A stretch of 23,027 bases of DNA from Pseudomonadota bacterium. GTDB lineage: Bacteria; Pseudomonadota; Gammaproteobacteria; Burkholderiales; Gallionellaceae. The stretch is taken from assembly GCA_021783525.1 (NCBI GenBank), contig JAJXTT010000004.1, positions 1 to 23,027 of the forward strand, written 5' to 3'. A program made the position numbers and the translations under genes. Shown piece after piece: positions 9,501 through 15,842 of this stretch (the first letter of the stretch is position 1; the number at the start of each line of letters is the position of its first letter). The notes under the pieces are model-generated. The model searched no databases and was not told the origin of the DNA. It saw nothing but the letters and a program-made list of their open reading frames with translations.

Positions 9501-9658
9501 TGGTGCATCAGCCCATTGAAAACGGCTCGCTGCAGCGGCTCTTTGATTTGGAAGCGGATCCGGAATGCCAAACCGATGTTTATTCGCAGTACCCTGAAGT
9601 TGCACAAGAGCTACGTCTCGCTCTTTTCGATTGGATGGCCTCGGATCACATCCCATGA
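6557..9658 (+). CDS. GT2 - multi-spanning membrane - sulfatase-like (alkaline-phosphatase superfamily) fusion protein
   Basis: 1033 residues with three parts. Residues 1-310 are a GT2 domain: LCILICTHNRADLL opening, VDDDH metal motif at 94-98, and a GGGEDSEF acceptor-side block. Residues about 320-535 hold about six hydrophobic segments (near 320-343, 348-368, 395-419, 426-448, 486-504 and 511-532). From about 548 a sulfatase-like domain begins: PPNILMIGSDTLRADRLG (Asp558), then TAPSLVSLLTG (598-608), SDHG (833-836) and a C-terminal LFDLEADPECQTDVY typical of sulfatases. Thr598 stands where sulfatases have the formylglycine-forming Cys/Ser, and the motif Arg is Leu, so a classical sulfatase is unlikely; Thr-nucleophile relatives (LtaS, EptA types) are phosphotransferases. 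Start ATG is four bases after the sulfotransferase stop with a GAAGG site. An even count of helices would put the last domain in the cytoplasm, which would be unusual; the topology is uncertain. Confidence 0.85.
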   Translation: MSLCILICTHNRADLLERVLTSINAAARPQMPVQILVAANACSDDTATRMLAYQAQQARNDWLPLRLIEVPTPGKSHALNRAIPEIHTELIAFVDDDHRVDVNYLTAIEEAAKTWPNAGLYCGRILPDWEGTEPTWVHDEGPYRIYPLPVPRYEQGDVPKTISAEEGPIPGGGNLVIRRHVFELAGQFSTELGPQGHNLGGGEDSEFVLRAMSRNVSCQYVPEIVQHHYVDIDRLRLGYLLKKSYQRTRSTSRIHGNGTVPLYMWRKLTEYGFHGIFSLSWAKRRFYWVRTAAALGEIKGRSESGYRCKRLKLPPDRGMLFVEGLSIFTVACGLIAWFFSGTARWQGVLPAMGVAALGTAALLAVSLSNFSQTGPSIREEVRTLYRRYTLVALARLSAWTFAIMLFTAGAGVLMYFMISTGLGARWSTGFAVIAALLGIVSAFLFQFIHKLRFNPGLLVASMHYRTSRLYRLWHRMTPTCISRIQSVAAGVAGLLFVAASWQLARENRIGDLIALWAATLFFTGATLWTSWQPQARPPRRIAERAADSPPNILMIGSDTLRADRLGALGYHRALTPHIDRLGEAGVLFANCYVPCARTAPSLVSLLTGTWPHTHGIRDNYVDDENTRLKMDALPTLLKRLGYRSAAISDWCGGDMGKLSFGFDYTDLPEDQWNLKYLIRQGPKDLRLFLTLFIHNRLGRLLLPELYYLGGVPLTAPMGKRARRLVSRLAASAQPFFLNVFYSTTHPPFASEWPWYTHFSDPAYAGESKFAMARLTDPFDIIRRQGAPKEEFDLDQIIDLYDGCVAAFDDEVGKMLQHIEQSGLADNTIIVVYSDHGMEFFEHDTWGQGNSAVGEASPRIPLVMHDPRRPARGRIDNVVRSIDLAPTLMELTGAKIPDSMEGVSLASCWEQPGQCPQLDAFNETGIWIADIPGLPEQHLRYPDLLELMEVPARESGTLAIKSQYKCITLAAKDRMIRRGKWKLVHQPIENGSLQRLFDLEADPECQTDVYSQYPEVAQELRLALFDWMASDHIP

Positions 9659-9838
9659 ATAGTCAAGGTCCACCCATGCTTGAATGCTATCGACCGGCGA
9701 GTCCGGATCTTCGTACGGCCCTCAGCTCAGCCGCCCCTTGCTTTATTCTACGCAACATTCTTTCCACACCATGTTGCATCTGATTTTTGAGCGTGCCGCA
9801 TTCAAATCAAACACGCTCAATGTTGGCAACCGCGATGA
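9659..9838. other. Intergenic space between convergent operons
   Basis: 180 bases between the stop of the fusion gene and the stop of the minus-strand methyltransferase. A 42-codon frame (9655-9783, plus) overlaps the fusion stop as ATGA, but it has no recognisable content and I do not call it a gene. The only structure I see is the inverted repeat at 9787-9820, listed separately. Confidence 0.5.
9787..9820. repeat. Inverted repeat between convergent genes, possible transcription end
   Basis: A perfect 9-base inverted repeat: TTGAGCGTG (9787-9795) and CACGCTCAA (9812-9820) around a 16-base loop. Its location between two convergent stops suits a shared transcription end or RNA-stabilising hairpin. 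There is no T-run downstream of the stem on either strand (the T-run 9784-9788 lies upstream on the plus strand), so it does not fit the classical intrinsic terminator. Confidence 0.45.
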
Positions 9839-10489
9839 TTAGCCGAGACGCACCAGCGCTGCGTTGTGCCCATGGATACGGGAGTCGGACGGCAGCAGCC
9901 GGTTTACGCAACGCGTCATGAACGCGGTGAAGGGCGCGGCCCTCAGCCTGTTGCCGAAGTGATATGCGTCTGGATGGCGCACCGGAAACACGACCGAGCC
10001 GCTGGAGTTGCCTTTGAACAACTGCACCTCGCCATAGGGTTTCAGCAGGGATTCCAGTTGTTTGGGGGTGTATTCCCTCAAATGGTAGGGCCACTGGCAG
10101 CGGGTGATGGTCCAGTTCGGCGTGGTAACGAATACGGCATCCCGCGCGATGCGGCAGAGCTCTGCGACGAAGTTTTCGTCTTGTTCCACGTGCTCGACCA
10201 CGTCGATGGACGTCACCACATCGAAACTCTTGCTGGGGATTTCCTGCAGAGGCTTGACCATGATGTCGCTGCGCGCAAGCCGTGGGTCGAGGTCCTGCCC
10301 CATTGCCTCGCGAGCAGTCCGCTGCAGGATCTTGAGTCCCTCTCCGAGCCCACAGCCTGCATCCAGTACAGACTTTCCCTCCACAAACTGCGAAGCGAAC
10401 TCATACCAGGGAAGTTGACCGGGACCTCGACCCGCCTCAACCGACACATCCCCCACCTTTCTTGCTTGTCGTGTCATGCCATCCATCAT
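9839..10489 (-). CDS. Class I SAM-dependent methyltransferase
   Basis: 216 residues. Motif I, VLDAGCGLG (41-49), binds S-adenosylmethionine; the FDVVTSIDVVEHV stretch (89-101) is the motif II/post-II region typical of Methyltransf_11 proteins, followed by a strand and TTPNW. The rest (HLREYTPKQLESLL) is the substrate-side cap seen in sugar or lipid methyltransferases of polysaccharide loci. The gene has two consecutive ATG codons (10489 and 10486). A strong GGAGG (10497-10493) lies only three bases before the first but six before the second, so the true start may be the second, giving 215 residues. It follows the GT-A gene by 120 bases with a possible promoter of its own. Substrate unknown; methylation of a terminal sugar, as in O-antigen chain capping, is one idea. 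Confidence 0.85.
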   Translation of the reverse strand: MMDGMTRQARKVGDVSVEAGRGPGQLPWYEFASQFVEGKSVLDAGCGLGEGLKILQRTAREAMGQDLDPRLARSDIMVKPLQEIPSKSFDVVTSIDVVEHVEQDENFVAELCRIARDAVFVTTPNWTITRCQWPYHLREYTPKQLESLLKPYGEVQLFKGNSSGSVVFPVRHPDAYHFGNRLRAAPFTAFMTRCVNRLLPSDSRIHGHNAALVRLG

Positions 10490-10524
10490 GATCCTCCTCA
10501 GACAACTTTGAAACAGGCGACGCG

Positions 10525-10530
10525 ATTCTA
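10525..10530 (-). promoter_or_regulatory. Possible -10 element ahead of the methyltransferase gene
   Basis: On the minus strand the hexamer TAGAAT (five of six matches to TATAAT) lies about 36 bases upstream of the first ATG of the methyltransferase gene, within the 120-base gap after the GT-A gene. The -35 region at 16-18 bases distance is poor (TTCGGT or similar). The unusual gap length in an otherwise compact cluster supports a private promoter, but the sequence match alone is weak. Confidence 0.25.
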
Positions 10531-10609
10531 CGGTGGTTTCACTTTTAACCGAAGAGTTGAACTACCTTGTTCGCCCCAACAAAGAAAAGTTTCGGCCACA
10601 CAGCGCAGC

Positions 10610-11506
10610 TTAGCCCTCACGCAACATCTTATTGGCTAGATGCGCATAAACCCCGCCACGGAATCGACAGGTTCCAATGAAATGGACAAAGCGGGTTTTT
10701 CCGGTCAGCATTTTTTCGCAATCGGCATACTCTGGATGCGGAAGTACGATGGCTTCGGGCTGGTTGGCCACGACCAGATTCGACATCACCTGCTCGCTAC
10801 CCCACTCCAGCCATCGATCTCCGATCAAGGATGAGAGTTGTGCGGAAAGGGTTTGCATCAGCCGCAGCTTGCCCCCTCCCGGGGCGAAGCCCGAGAACCC
10901 GGCACACCCACGCACATAGCGAAGCTCCTGCGGGTATTGCAGTTGGTCGAATTTTGATTCCGCCAACAATTGCACATGCGGTTTGCCGCTGTCCAGATGC
11001 CTTTGCGCGGCGCGTGCCCGAACTGTCGCCGGCTCTAGTGTCTGGTCGTCCCAGGTTCCGATAGAAAACGATTTCGCGTTTCGTACTGCGTCCGCGACTT
11101 CCCGTATGTCCCCCAACGTCAGGGTGTCCGCATCCAGCTGGATGACATACCGCGTTTCCGATAAACGCGCTATGGCGATCAGCCGTTCCCAACAGCCGCC
11201 AACGGGGAGATCGCGCTCGCGGCACGCTTTCAATTCATGCACAACCATTCCAGCAACATGCTTTTCCAGCAAGGCACGGTCATCATTCGTCAGGCTGCCG
11301 TCATCAACGATGTGCACCTCGGAGGGCGGCAGATGGCGCGCGAATGATTTGATCGCAGCCAGATACATCTGCACGTCCTTGTGTTGCAGCTGCGACAACA
11401 GGGCCGGCCCGGCTGCATCCAGCTCAATCGGCGCGCTATCCAGGACGCGACGGGTTTGACGCACAAACCACCATCGTCGTAACCGATCCTTTTGTTTGTA
11501 GAACAT
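10610..11506 (-). CDS. GT-A fold glycosyltransferase (nucleotide-diphospho-sugar transferase-like)
   Basis: 298 residues. HIVDDGSLTNDD (65-76) is the nucleotide-binding end of a GT-A Rossmann half, and IQLDADTLTLGDI (122-134) holds the DXD metal site (DAD, 125-127). A GCAGFSGFAPGG loop and WLEWGSEQVMSNL stretch supply the acceptor side, and HFIGTCRFRGGVY near the C-terminus carries a conserved-looking His. Opening residues are highly basic (KQKDRLRRWWFVRQTRR), perhaps for membrane contact. It is not a standard GT2 protein and may be nearer to GT8-like families. The gene starts seven bases after the stop of the TPR gene with a weak AAAAAAGG ribosome site, so the two are cotranscribed. Sugar unknown. 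Confidence 0.75.
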   Translation of the reverse strand: MFYKQKDRLRRWWFVRQTRRVLDSAPIELDAAGPALLSQLQHKDVQMYLAAIKSFARHLPPSEVHIVDDGSLTNDDRALLEKHVAGMVVHELKACRERDLPVGGCWERLIAIARLSETRYVIQLDADTLTLGDIREVADAVRNAKSFSIGTWDDQTLEPATVRARAAQRHLDSGKPHVQLLAESKFDQLQYPQELRYVRGCAGFSGFAPGGGKLRLMQTLSAQLSSLIGDRWLEWGSEQVMSNLVVANQPEAIVLPHPEYADCEKMLTGKTRFVHFIGTCRFRGGVYAHLANKMLREG

Positions 11507-11513
11507 GCCTTTT

Positions 11514-12326
11514 TTATTGCTTCTCGCTTGTTGGTGCTGGCGGATCGGGGCAGAAGCGGCACCACGGGTTGGTTTCGTTGCCTATTTTCTGATCGATGAC
11601 TTCCGGTTTGCTCTGTACGACAGCCGGGTCTGGTTCGGACTTGGCAGGAGCCACATCGTTGGCGTTGCCCGACCCCACAGCCGGTGCCTGTGTCTCCTTC
11701 ACTGCCGCGGGTGTCGCCGGTGGGGTCGCCGGTATCGAAGCAAGGTCGCCCCCCAGCTCCTGATATCTTCTCCGCAAGCCCTTGTTTGTCGGAAACCGCT
11801 CTACGGCGGTTTTCAATGTAGCGAGAGCCAGTTGTTTCTTGCCGCGCTTTTTATACAGCTCTGCCAGTTCGATGCTTGCTGACGGCATGCCGGGACTCAG
11901 CTCCAGCGCCTTTTGAAAGTCGCCGACCGCGGGACCCTCCTTTCCCTGAAGGAGCAACGCTTTGCCGCGGTTGTAATGGAAATCCGCCCGAAGGTAAAAG
12001 TCGGGCCGGGTATATTTCAACACGTAATCGAAATCCCAAATGGCCCCGCTTAACGTCCTGCGCTGTTCGTAACGGCTCTGCCCATAATAGCGATTCATCG
12101 CCAGCAAGCCGGTGCAATAATGGTTCAGGGGGGTCCAGTTTTCGCGGCCCATCTGCTGCACCCAATAATTTTCAGTTGCCTGATTCCGACTGCCTATCTT
12201 GATATCGCAGTAAGCGGGCAGCATCGCGATTTCCGCCGGCGTTGCGATGGCGGCGTAGACAGGCGAGGCCTGCAATAAAAACACCAGCATTCCCACTACA
12301 TGCTGTAACGGCTGAAATCGTCTCAT
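11514..12326 (-). CDS. Exported TPR-repeat protein
   Basis: 270 residues. A signal peptide is clear: MRRF, a hydrophobic core VVGMLVFLLQA and an ASPVYAA cleavage region near residue 25-26, so the protein is periplasmic or outer-membrane-facing; there is no lipobox Cys. Residues about 40-110 are of unknown type with three or so cysteines; two tetratricopeptide repeats follow (about 113-146 and 147-180; FHYNRGKALLLQGKEGPAV, then SIELAELYKKRGKKQLALATL). The tail (185-250) is rich in Pro, Ala, Thr and Val and ends NPWCRFCPDPPAP with a CxxC. ATG 12326 is preferred over the GTG two codons upstream because GGAAAGG lies seven bases before it. TPR proteins in EPS loci commonly scaffold secretion or polymerisation machinery; the specific partner is not visible. 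First gene of a minus-strand group. Confidence 0.75.
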   Translation of the reverse strand: MRRFQPLQHVVGMLVFLLQASPVYAAIATPAEIAMLPAYCDIKIGSRNQATENYWVQQMGRENWTPLNHYCTGLLAMNRYYGQSRYEQRRTLSGAIWDFDYVLKYTRPDFYLRADFHYNRGKALLLQGKEGPAVGDFQKALELSPGMPSASIELAELYKKRGKKQLALATLKTAVERFPTNKGLRRRYQELGGDLASIPATPPATPAAVKETQAPAVGSGNANDVAPAKSEPDPAVVQSKPEVIDQKIGNETNPWCRFCPDPPAPTSEKQ

Positions 12327-12592
12327 GGTCACACCTTTCCAAATCCAACATATACCGGCACTCCTGCTGACGCTTTACTGAACCCGCATGTGCGTTCGTG
12401 CTCTCGGGTCGTCACGCAATCTCGTATCAGCTGATTACGCACGCGCCCCCTGCATCAATCTCGATACCGAATCCGTCGGCCCTCTGGCTGGCCTGCGAAC
12501 ACACGCCGCCGGCCGCTCTCTCACACCCATGAGGAGCAATATTACTCGCACCATTCCGAAAGGAATCAATGACTGACCGGGGTGGCTTGGAC
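12327..12592 (-). promoter_or_regulatory. Intergenic region, likely promoter region of the TPR-led operon
   Basis: 266 bases without a convincing gene between the stop of the GT4 gene and the start of the TPR gene, both on the minus strand. A weak sigma-70-like pair is visible on the minus strand: TTGATT (12569-12564) and TAATAT (12544-12539), spacer 19, both poor matches. A small hairpin ATTCC-GAAA-GGAAT (12553-12566) without T-run lies just after the GT4 stop. No confident operator or riboswitch was seen. Confidence 0.35.
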
Positions 12593-13762
12593 TCAGTCAT
12601 GGGCAGGGGCGAGCGGTGTTGCGGGCGTGTTCAGAAATCGGATCTTGTCCGCCACGCGTTCCCAGGCAAATTCACGGCCCACTCGACACAATGCGGTCCT
12701 CCCAAACTCGGAGGCCAATGCGGATTGCGTCAAAAGGCTGCGCAATCCATCGGCCACCGCATCGACCGACATGCCGTCCACACGAAGGCCAGTCTGGTTA
12801 TGCAGGACCGCCGATCCCGTTCCACCCGCCTCCCCCGCCAGGCTGGGTTTTCCGCACGCGGCCGCCTCGATAAAGACCATGCCAAAACCCTCGTTGTCAC
12901 CGTTGATCTCGCGGTTAGGCATGGCAAACACGTCACATGCGTTCATCCATCGCGGCAGGTCGGCCTCGCTCACAGCGCCGACCCGATGAGCAACGCCTGT
13001 CAGATGATGCTCAGCAATCAAGCCGTCCAAGTAGTCTGCATCTTCGCCGATCCCCGCTATGACGTAGCGCACGGGAATATCTTCGGCACGCAACTGCGCT
13101 ACGGCGCGGATCATCTGATCGAAGCCCTTGCGGCGCGAAAGACGTCCGACCGAGAACACCAGTTTTTCGTCGGGACGAATGCCCAGGCTTTCGCGTAATC
13201 CGCTGATATCCAGTCCTGGCCTGAAGACTGACACATCCACACCAGGATAGACGACCGCGATGCGGGCTGCGGGAATGCCCATCGTCAACAAGGTGTCGCG
13301 TGTGTGCTCACTGTTGGCAATGACCTTGTCGGCATGCCGCAAGGCAAAACGCATGGCCTTGTATTTGCCTCCGGTGCCCCAGGTCGTGAGTTCCTCGCCA
13401 TGGGCGTAGATCACGACGGGCACATGGGTCAACCGGGCCACTGCCCAGGCCACCAGCCCTTCGGGCAGGGCGCGAAAGGCGTGGATGGCCTCGAAACGAT
13501 GCGTGAGTGCCAGCGTCAGCGACGTGAAAGAGAATCGCGCGTACATCGCGAGGGATTCGGGTCTCAGCCAGCGCACACGCTTGAGACTCAGGCGATGGAT
13601 GGCGTTGGGGTGGACGGCGTCGACCTCGGCCGCGCCTGTAACGGCCGCGGTGACGATGTGGATTTCCTTGCCGCCGAGGCGCTTGTAGACCTCGGCGGCC
13701 CAGACGGCAGTACCACCCTTGGTGGGCAGGAACAGTTCGGTGAGCACTAGGTAACGTGGCAT
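12593..13762 (-). CDS. Glycosyltransferase family 4
   Basis: 389 residues, a full GT-B transferase. The N-terminal domain starts MPRYLVLTELFLPTKGGTAV with the acceptor-side GG loop; IYAHGEEL (118-125) and VIANSEHT (147-154) follow. The C-terminal domain has SVGRLSRRKGFDQMI (204-218) for the nucleotide sugar, and the EX7E signature EGFGMVFIEAAACGKP with Glu291 and Glu299, the retaining-GT4 catalytic and binding pair. PimB/mannosyltransferase-like in general appearance, but the donor is not determinable. There is no signal peptide or membrane helix. The gene starts only three bases after the GT2 stop at 13766, so it is the third gene of the minus-strand unit that begins with the sulfotransferase. 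Confidence 0.92.
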   Translation of the reverse strand: MPRYLVLTELFLPTKGGTAVWAAEVYKRLGGKEIHIVTAAVTGAAEVDAVHPNAIHRLSLKRVRWLRPESLAMYARFSFTSLTLALTHRFEAIHAFRALPEGLVAWAVARLTHVPVVIYAHGEELTTWGTGGKYKAMRFALRHADKVIANSEHTRDTLLTMGIPAARIAVVYPGVDVSVFRPGLDISGLRESLGIRPDEKLVFSVGRLSRRKGFDQMIRAVAQLRAEDIPVRYVIAGIGEDADYLDGLIAEHHLTGVAHRVGAVSEADLPRWMNACDVFAMPNREINGDNEGFGMVFIEAAACGKPSLAGEAGGTGSAVLHNQTGLRVDGMSVDAVADGLRSLLTQSALASEFGRTALCRVGREFAWERVADKIRFLNTPATPLAPAHD

Positions 13763-13765
13763 GGC

Positions 13766-14716
13766 CTATCTTCTCAGGACTGACAGCATGTCACGACCAT
13801 CCCGCCAGGAGGGATGGAAACGAAAGGATTCCAACAGCCCGGCGAGTGCCTCGCGTGTGCGTCCCTGTTTGGCCAGGTAGTACGCGAGATTGCGATACGC
13901 CTCCTTGAGCAATCGTTGCCATGCGCGGTGAACGGAGACAGGCGCCTGCCGCATCTCGGGTGCCAAGGTATGCAAAGCACGCACGGTTTCGGTTTGCGCA
14001 CGCAGGCGGTCAGAACGGATCAGACCCTCGTCGTGCACCAGATAGACCGCTTGCGAGGCACACACCACTCCGATCCGCTGGCTGATGGCACATAGCCGGA
14101 TCAGAAACACCACGTCCTCGCAGATCCTCAGGTCACGCGGGAAGCCGCCGAGGGCCAGGAAAGTTTTTCGGGGCACGGACAAACACCGGGTGTCGCTGAA
14201 TTGCTGGTCGACGAAGTCGCCGATGGCCTCGGCTTCGATCACTGTACTGCCCGTATTCCCGGCTTGTTCCATCAGGTGGCGGCCCAGCGCGGCTTGTTCG
14301 ATCGACGAATGGATGAGCATGCCATCCTTGTCGCGGTAATCAAAACTCGCCACCAGAAAATCAAGGCCGAGCTCTGCGGCGATCATACTGGCGTGGCATT
14401 CCAGGCGAGTGGGGTAGTACCAGTCATCGGCATCAAGAAAGGTGATCCAGTCGCCGCTGGCGGCATCTACCCCGCGGTTGCGCGCCGCAGAAGGGCCGGC
14501 ATTCTCTTGTCGCAGGTAAATGACCCGATCACCGTAAGCGGACACGGCTTCACAGGTATCGTCGCTTGAGCCATCATCCACCACGATGATTTCATGGGCC
14601 AGCCAGGTTTGCTCCAATGCTGAATCCAGGGCACGAGCGATCGTCTTGCCTGCATTGTAGGCGGGGATCACCACCGAAAAGCGTGGAGGAGCCGCGGACA
14701 TGATTTCATTCCCCAT
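13766..14716 (-). CDS. Glycosyltransferase family 2
   Basis: 316 residues. RFSVVIPAYNAGKTI (12-26), VVDDGSSDDT (45-54), AARNRGV (77-83) and the metal motif LDADDW (94-99) define the GT2 domain; RICEDVVFLIRL provides the ED acceptor motif. Two starts are possible: ATG 14716 overlaps the upstream sulfotransferase by 11 bases and has GGAAG eight bases before it; ATG 14701 (MSAAPPRF) has GGGGA eight bases before it and leaves a four-base gap. Either is credible. The C-terminal 100 residues are helical and rich in Arg and Leu. It lies between the sulfotransferase and the GT4, and probably builds the same repeat unit. Confidence 0.9.
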   Translation of the reverse strand: MGNEIMSAAPPRFSVVIPAYNAGKTIARALDSALEQTWLAHEIIVVDDGSSDDTCEAVSAYGDRVIYLRQENAGPSAARNRGVDAASGDWITFLDADDWYYPTRLECHASMIAAELGLDFLVASFDYRDKDGMLIHSSIEQAALGRHLMEQAGNTGSTVIEAEAIGDFVDQQFSDTRCLSVPRKTFLALGGFPRDLRICEDVVFLIRLCAISQRIGVVCASQAVYLVHDEGLIRSDRLRAQTETVRALHTLAPEMRQAPVSVHRAWQRLLKEAYRNLAYYLAKQGRTREALAGLLESFRFHPSWRDGRDMLSVLRR

Positions 14717-15596
14717 ACAAAGTCTTCCATTCAGGGAAGTCCCGGTTAAGCAATCTGGCGAGTTCAGCTATCTGAGGGCGCTGCAACTGGCGCAAATATG
14801 CAATGACTTCGCTCATGTCCGTAGTCTTTGGTTGCACCGGCTTTTCAACCATCGCTACGCCAAGCCTTCGCAGCGCAGGAGGACAATAGCCCCCCAATTT
14901 CTCCCATAGCAAGCTGTGGCGCAGGCGATCCAACCAGTTCCATCCTGAACGTTTTTGACGTACCGCATCGGGGGTGGCATTGCGGGCACCACCCAAATCG
15001 GCCGGCTCGAAATCCGCGTCCACCCCCAGCCAGGCATACAAAGCCTGCACGGTTTCCCTGGGATGGCATTTCAGCGCCTCAAACGTCAACGCATACACGT
15101 TCGCTCGGCCAAAGCGCTCGATATAGGGCCGCAACTGGAAAGCGTAATGACTGACGTCGGTGTAATGCGGATCCTGCACAATGGCGTCTAACGGTTCGCG
15201 CACTTCACCCCTGTGTTCAGCCATATGCCAGTAATGGCTGATGGCACGTTCCACCGGATCACGCATGATGTACACAATGCGGGCACTCGGGCTGAAGGCA
15301 GCAAGCTTCTCCACGACGCCAGGCAATTTTGGCGCCTTGGAATAGTCGGTGCTGGATTCCCCAACATAACGTGCATCCGGTTTCTCCGGAAACAGCGCGA
15401 GATAGGCGTCCTCGGACTTCCAGATGCCTTGCCGCCACATTTCAGGCCAGTAACTCTTGAGCACATCCGGTTCGACAAAGTAGCAGGGCTCCTTGGGCTC
15501 ACTCATCGAGATTTGAGGATGAGTCGCCAGTAACTCGTGCAAGGTCGTGGTGCCCGACTTCATCGCGCCGATGAGAAAAAGATTAGGTCTCTTCAA
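14706..15596 (-). CDS. PAPS-dependent sulfotransferase, second type
   Basis: 296 residues. NLFLIGAMKSGTTTLHELL (5-23) is the 5'-phosphosulfate loop in the GAMKSGTT form of the Sulfotransfer_1/heparan N-sulfotransferase-like families; YIMRDPVERAISHYWH (109-124) is the 3'-phosphate motif. The EPCYFVEPDVLKSYWPEMW stretch and the ESSTDYS turn (80-86) fit glycan sulfotransferases. Compared with the protein at 5602 the loop wording and overall layout are different, so this is not a recent duplicate. The first gene of the minus-strand unit; its start faces the divergent region 15597-15842. I see no strong ribosome site directly at the ATG (AGACCTAATC lies downstream). Together with the other sulfotransferase it suggests a sulfated polysaccharide. 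Confidence 0.88.
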   Translation of the reverse strand: MKRPNLFLIGAMKSGTTTLHELLATHPQISMSEPKEPCYFVEPDVLKSYWPEMWRQGIWKSEDAYLALFPEKPDARYVGESSTDYSKAPKLPGVVEKLAAFSPSARIVYIMRDPVERAISHYWHMAEHRGEVREPLDAIVQDPHYTDVSHYAFQLRPYIERFGRANVYALTFEALKCHPRETVQALYAWLGVDADFEPADLGGARNATPDAVRQKRSGWNWLDRLRHSLLWEKLGGYCPPALRRLGVAMVEKPVQPKTTDMSEVIAYLRQLQRPQIAELARLLNRDFPEWKTLYGE

Positions 15597-15842
15597 TCAC
15601 TGTTCTCCAGCAGAAAGCCCAATAGATGTGCCCGGCGGCAGCAACTTGGATTTGATGACATGCACCGTTTGCTCATTTTTGCCTGAATTCGCTTAATATT
15701 TTTCTGCCCGTCGCCGCTGGCTCGATTTGTTTCGCATCATTCATGGCACGGCCAGACGAAAGAATAAACAGGATTCGTGCCAAAGCGGCAAGCCCGTTAA
15801 TATCGAGCCTTGATTATCCCGTATCACACTGACACACACACC
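15597..15842. promoter_or_regulatory. Divergent promoter region between sulfotransferase and asparagine-synthetase-like genes
   Basis: 246 bases between two divergently read genes, including an AT-richer stretch (about 15665-15705). On the plus strand TTGCTC (15669-15674) and TAATAT (15694-15699) are a weak sigma-70-like pair with a 19-base spacer. A 7-base inverted repeat (TGGCACG 15744-15750, CGTGCCA 15776-15782) is listed separately. No small gene is convincing. Confidence 0.45.
15744..15782. repeat. Inverted repeat TGGCACG / CGTGCCA in the divergent promoter region
   Basis: TGGCACG (15744-15750) is repeated in inverse orientation as CGTGCCA (15776-15782), with 25 bases between. TGGCACG equals the -24 half of a sigma-54 promoter. 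The -12 half (TTGC) is absent at the right distance on the plus strand; on the minus strand TTGGCACGAATCCTGTTT has CTGTT where TTGCA is expected, so only the G fits. It may be an operator for a dimeric regulator rather than a sigma-54 promoter. Confidence 0.4.

Noticed and set aside
9655..9783. A 42-codon frame overlapping the stop of the fusion gene as ATGA
   Set aside because: The junction resembles the operon's coupling style, but the peptide has no hydrophobic segment, motif or good composition; likely chance.
12569..13198. A 209-codon plus-strand frame opposite the GT4 gene
   Set aside because: Shadow of the GT4 gene, which carries GRLSRRKG and the EX7E motif.
15744..15760. A full sigma-54 promoter on the plus strand at TGGCACG
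   Set aside because: The -12 element is absent: the position that should read GC reads CG, so only the -24 half is present.
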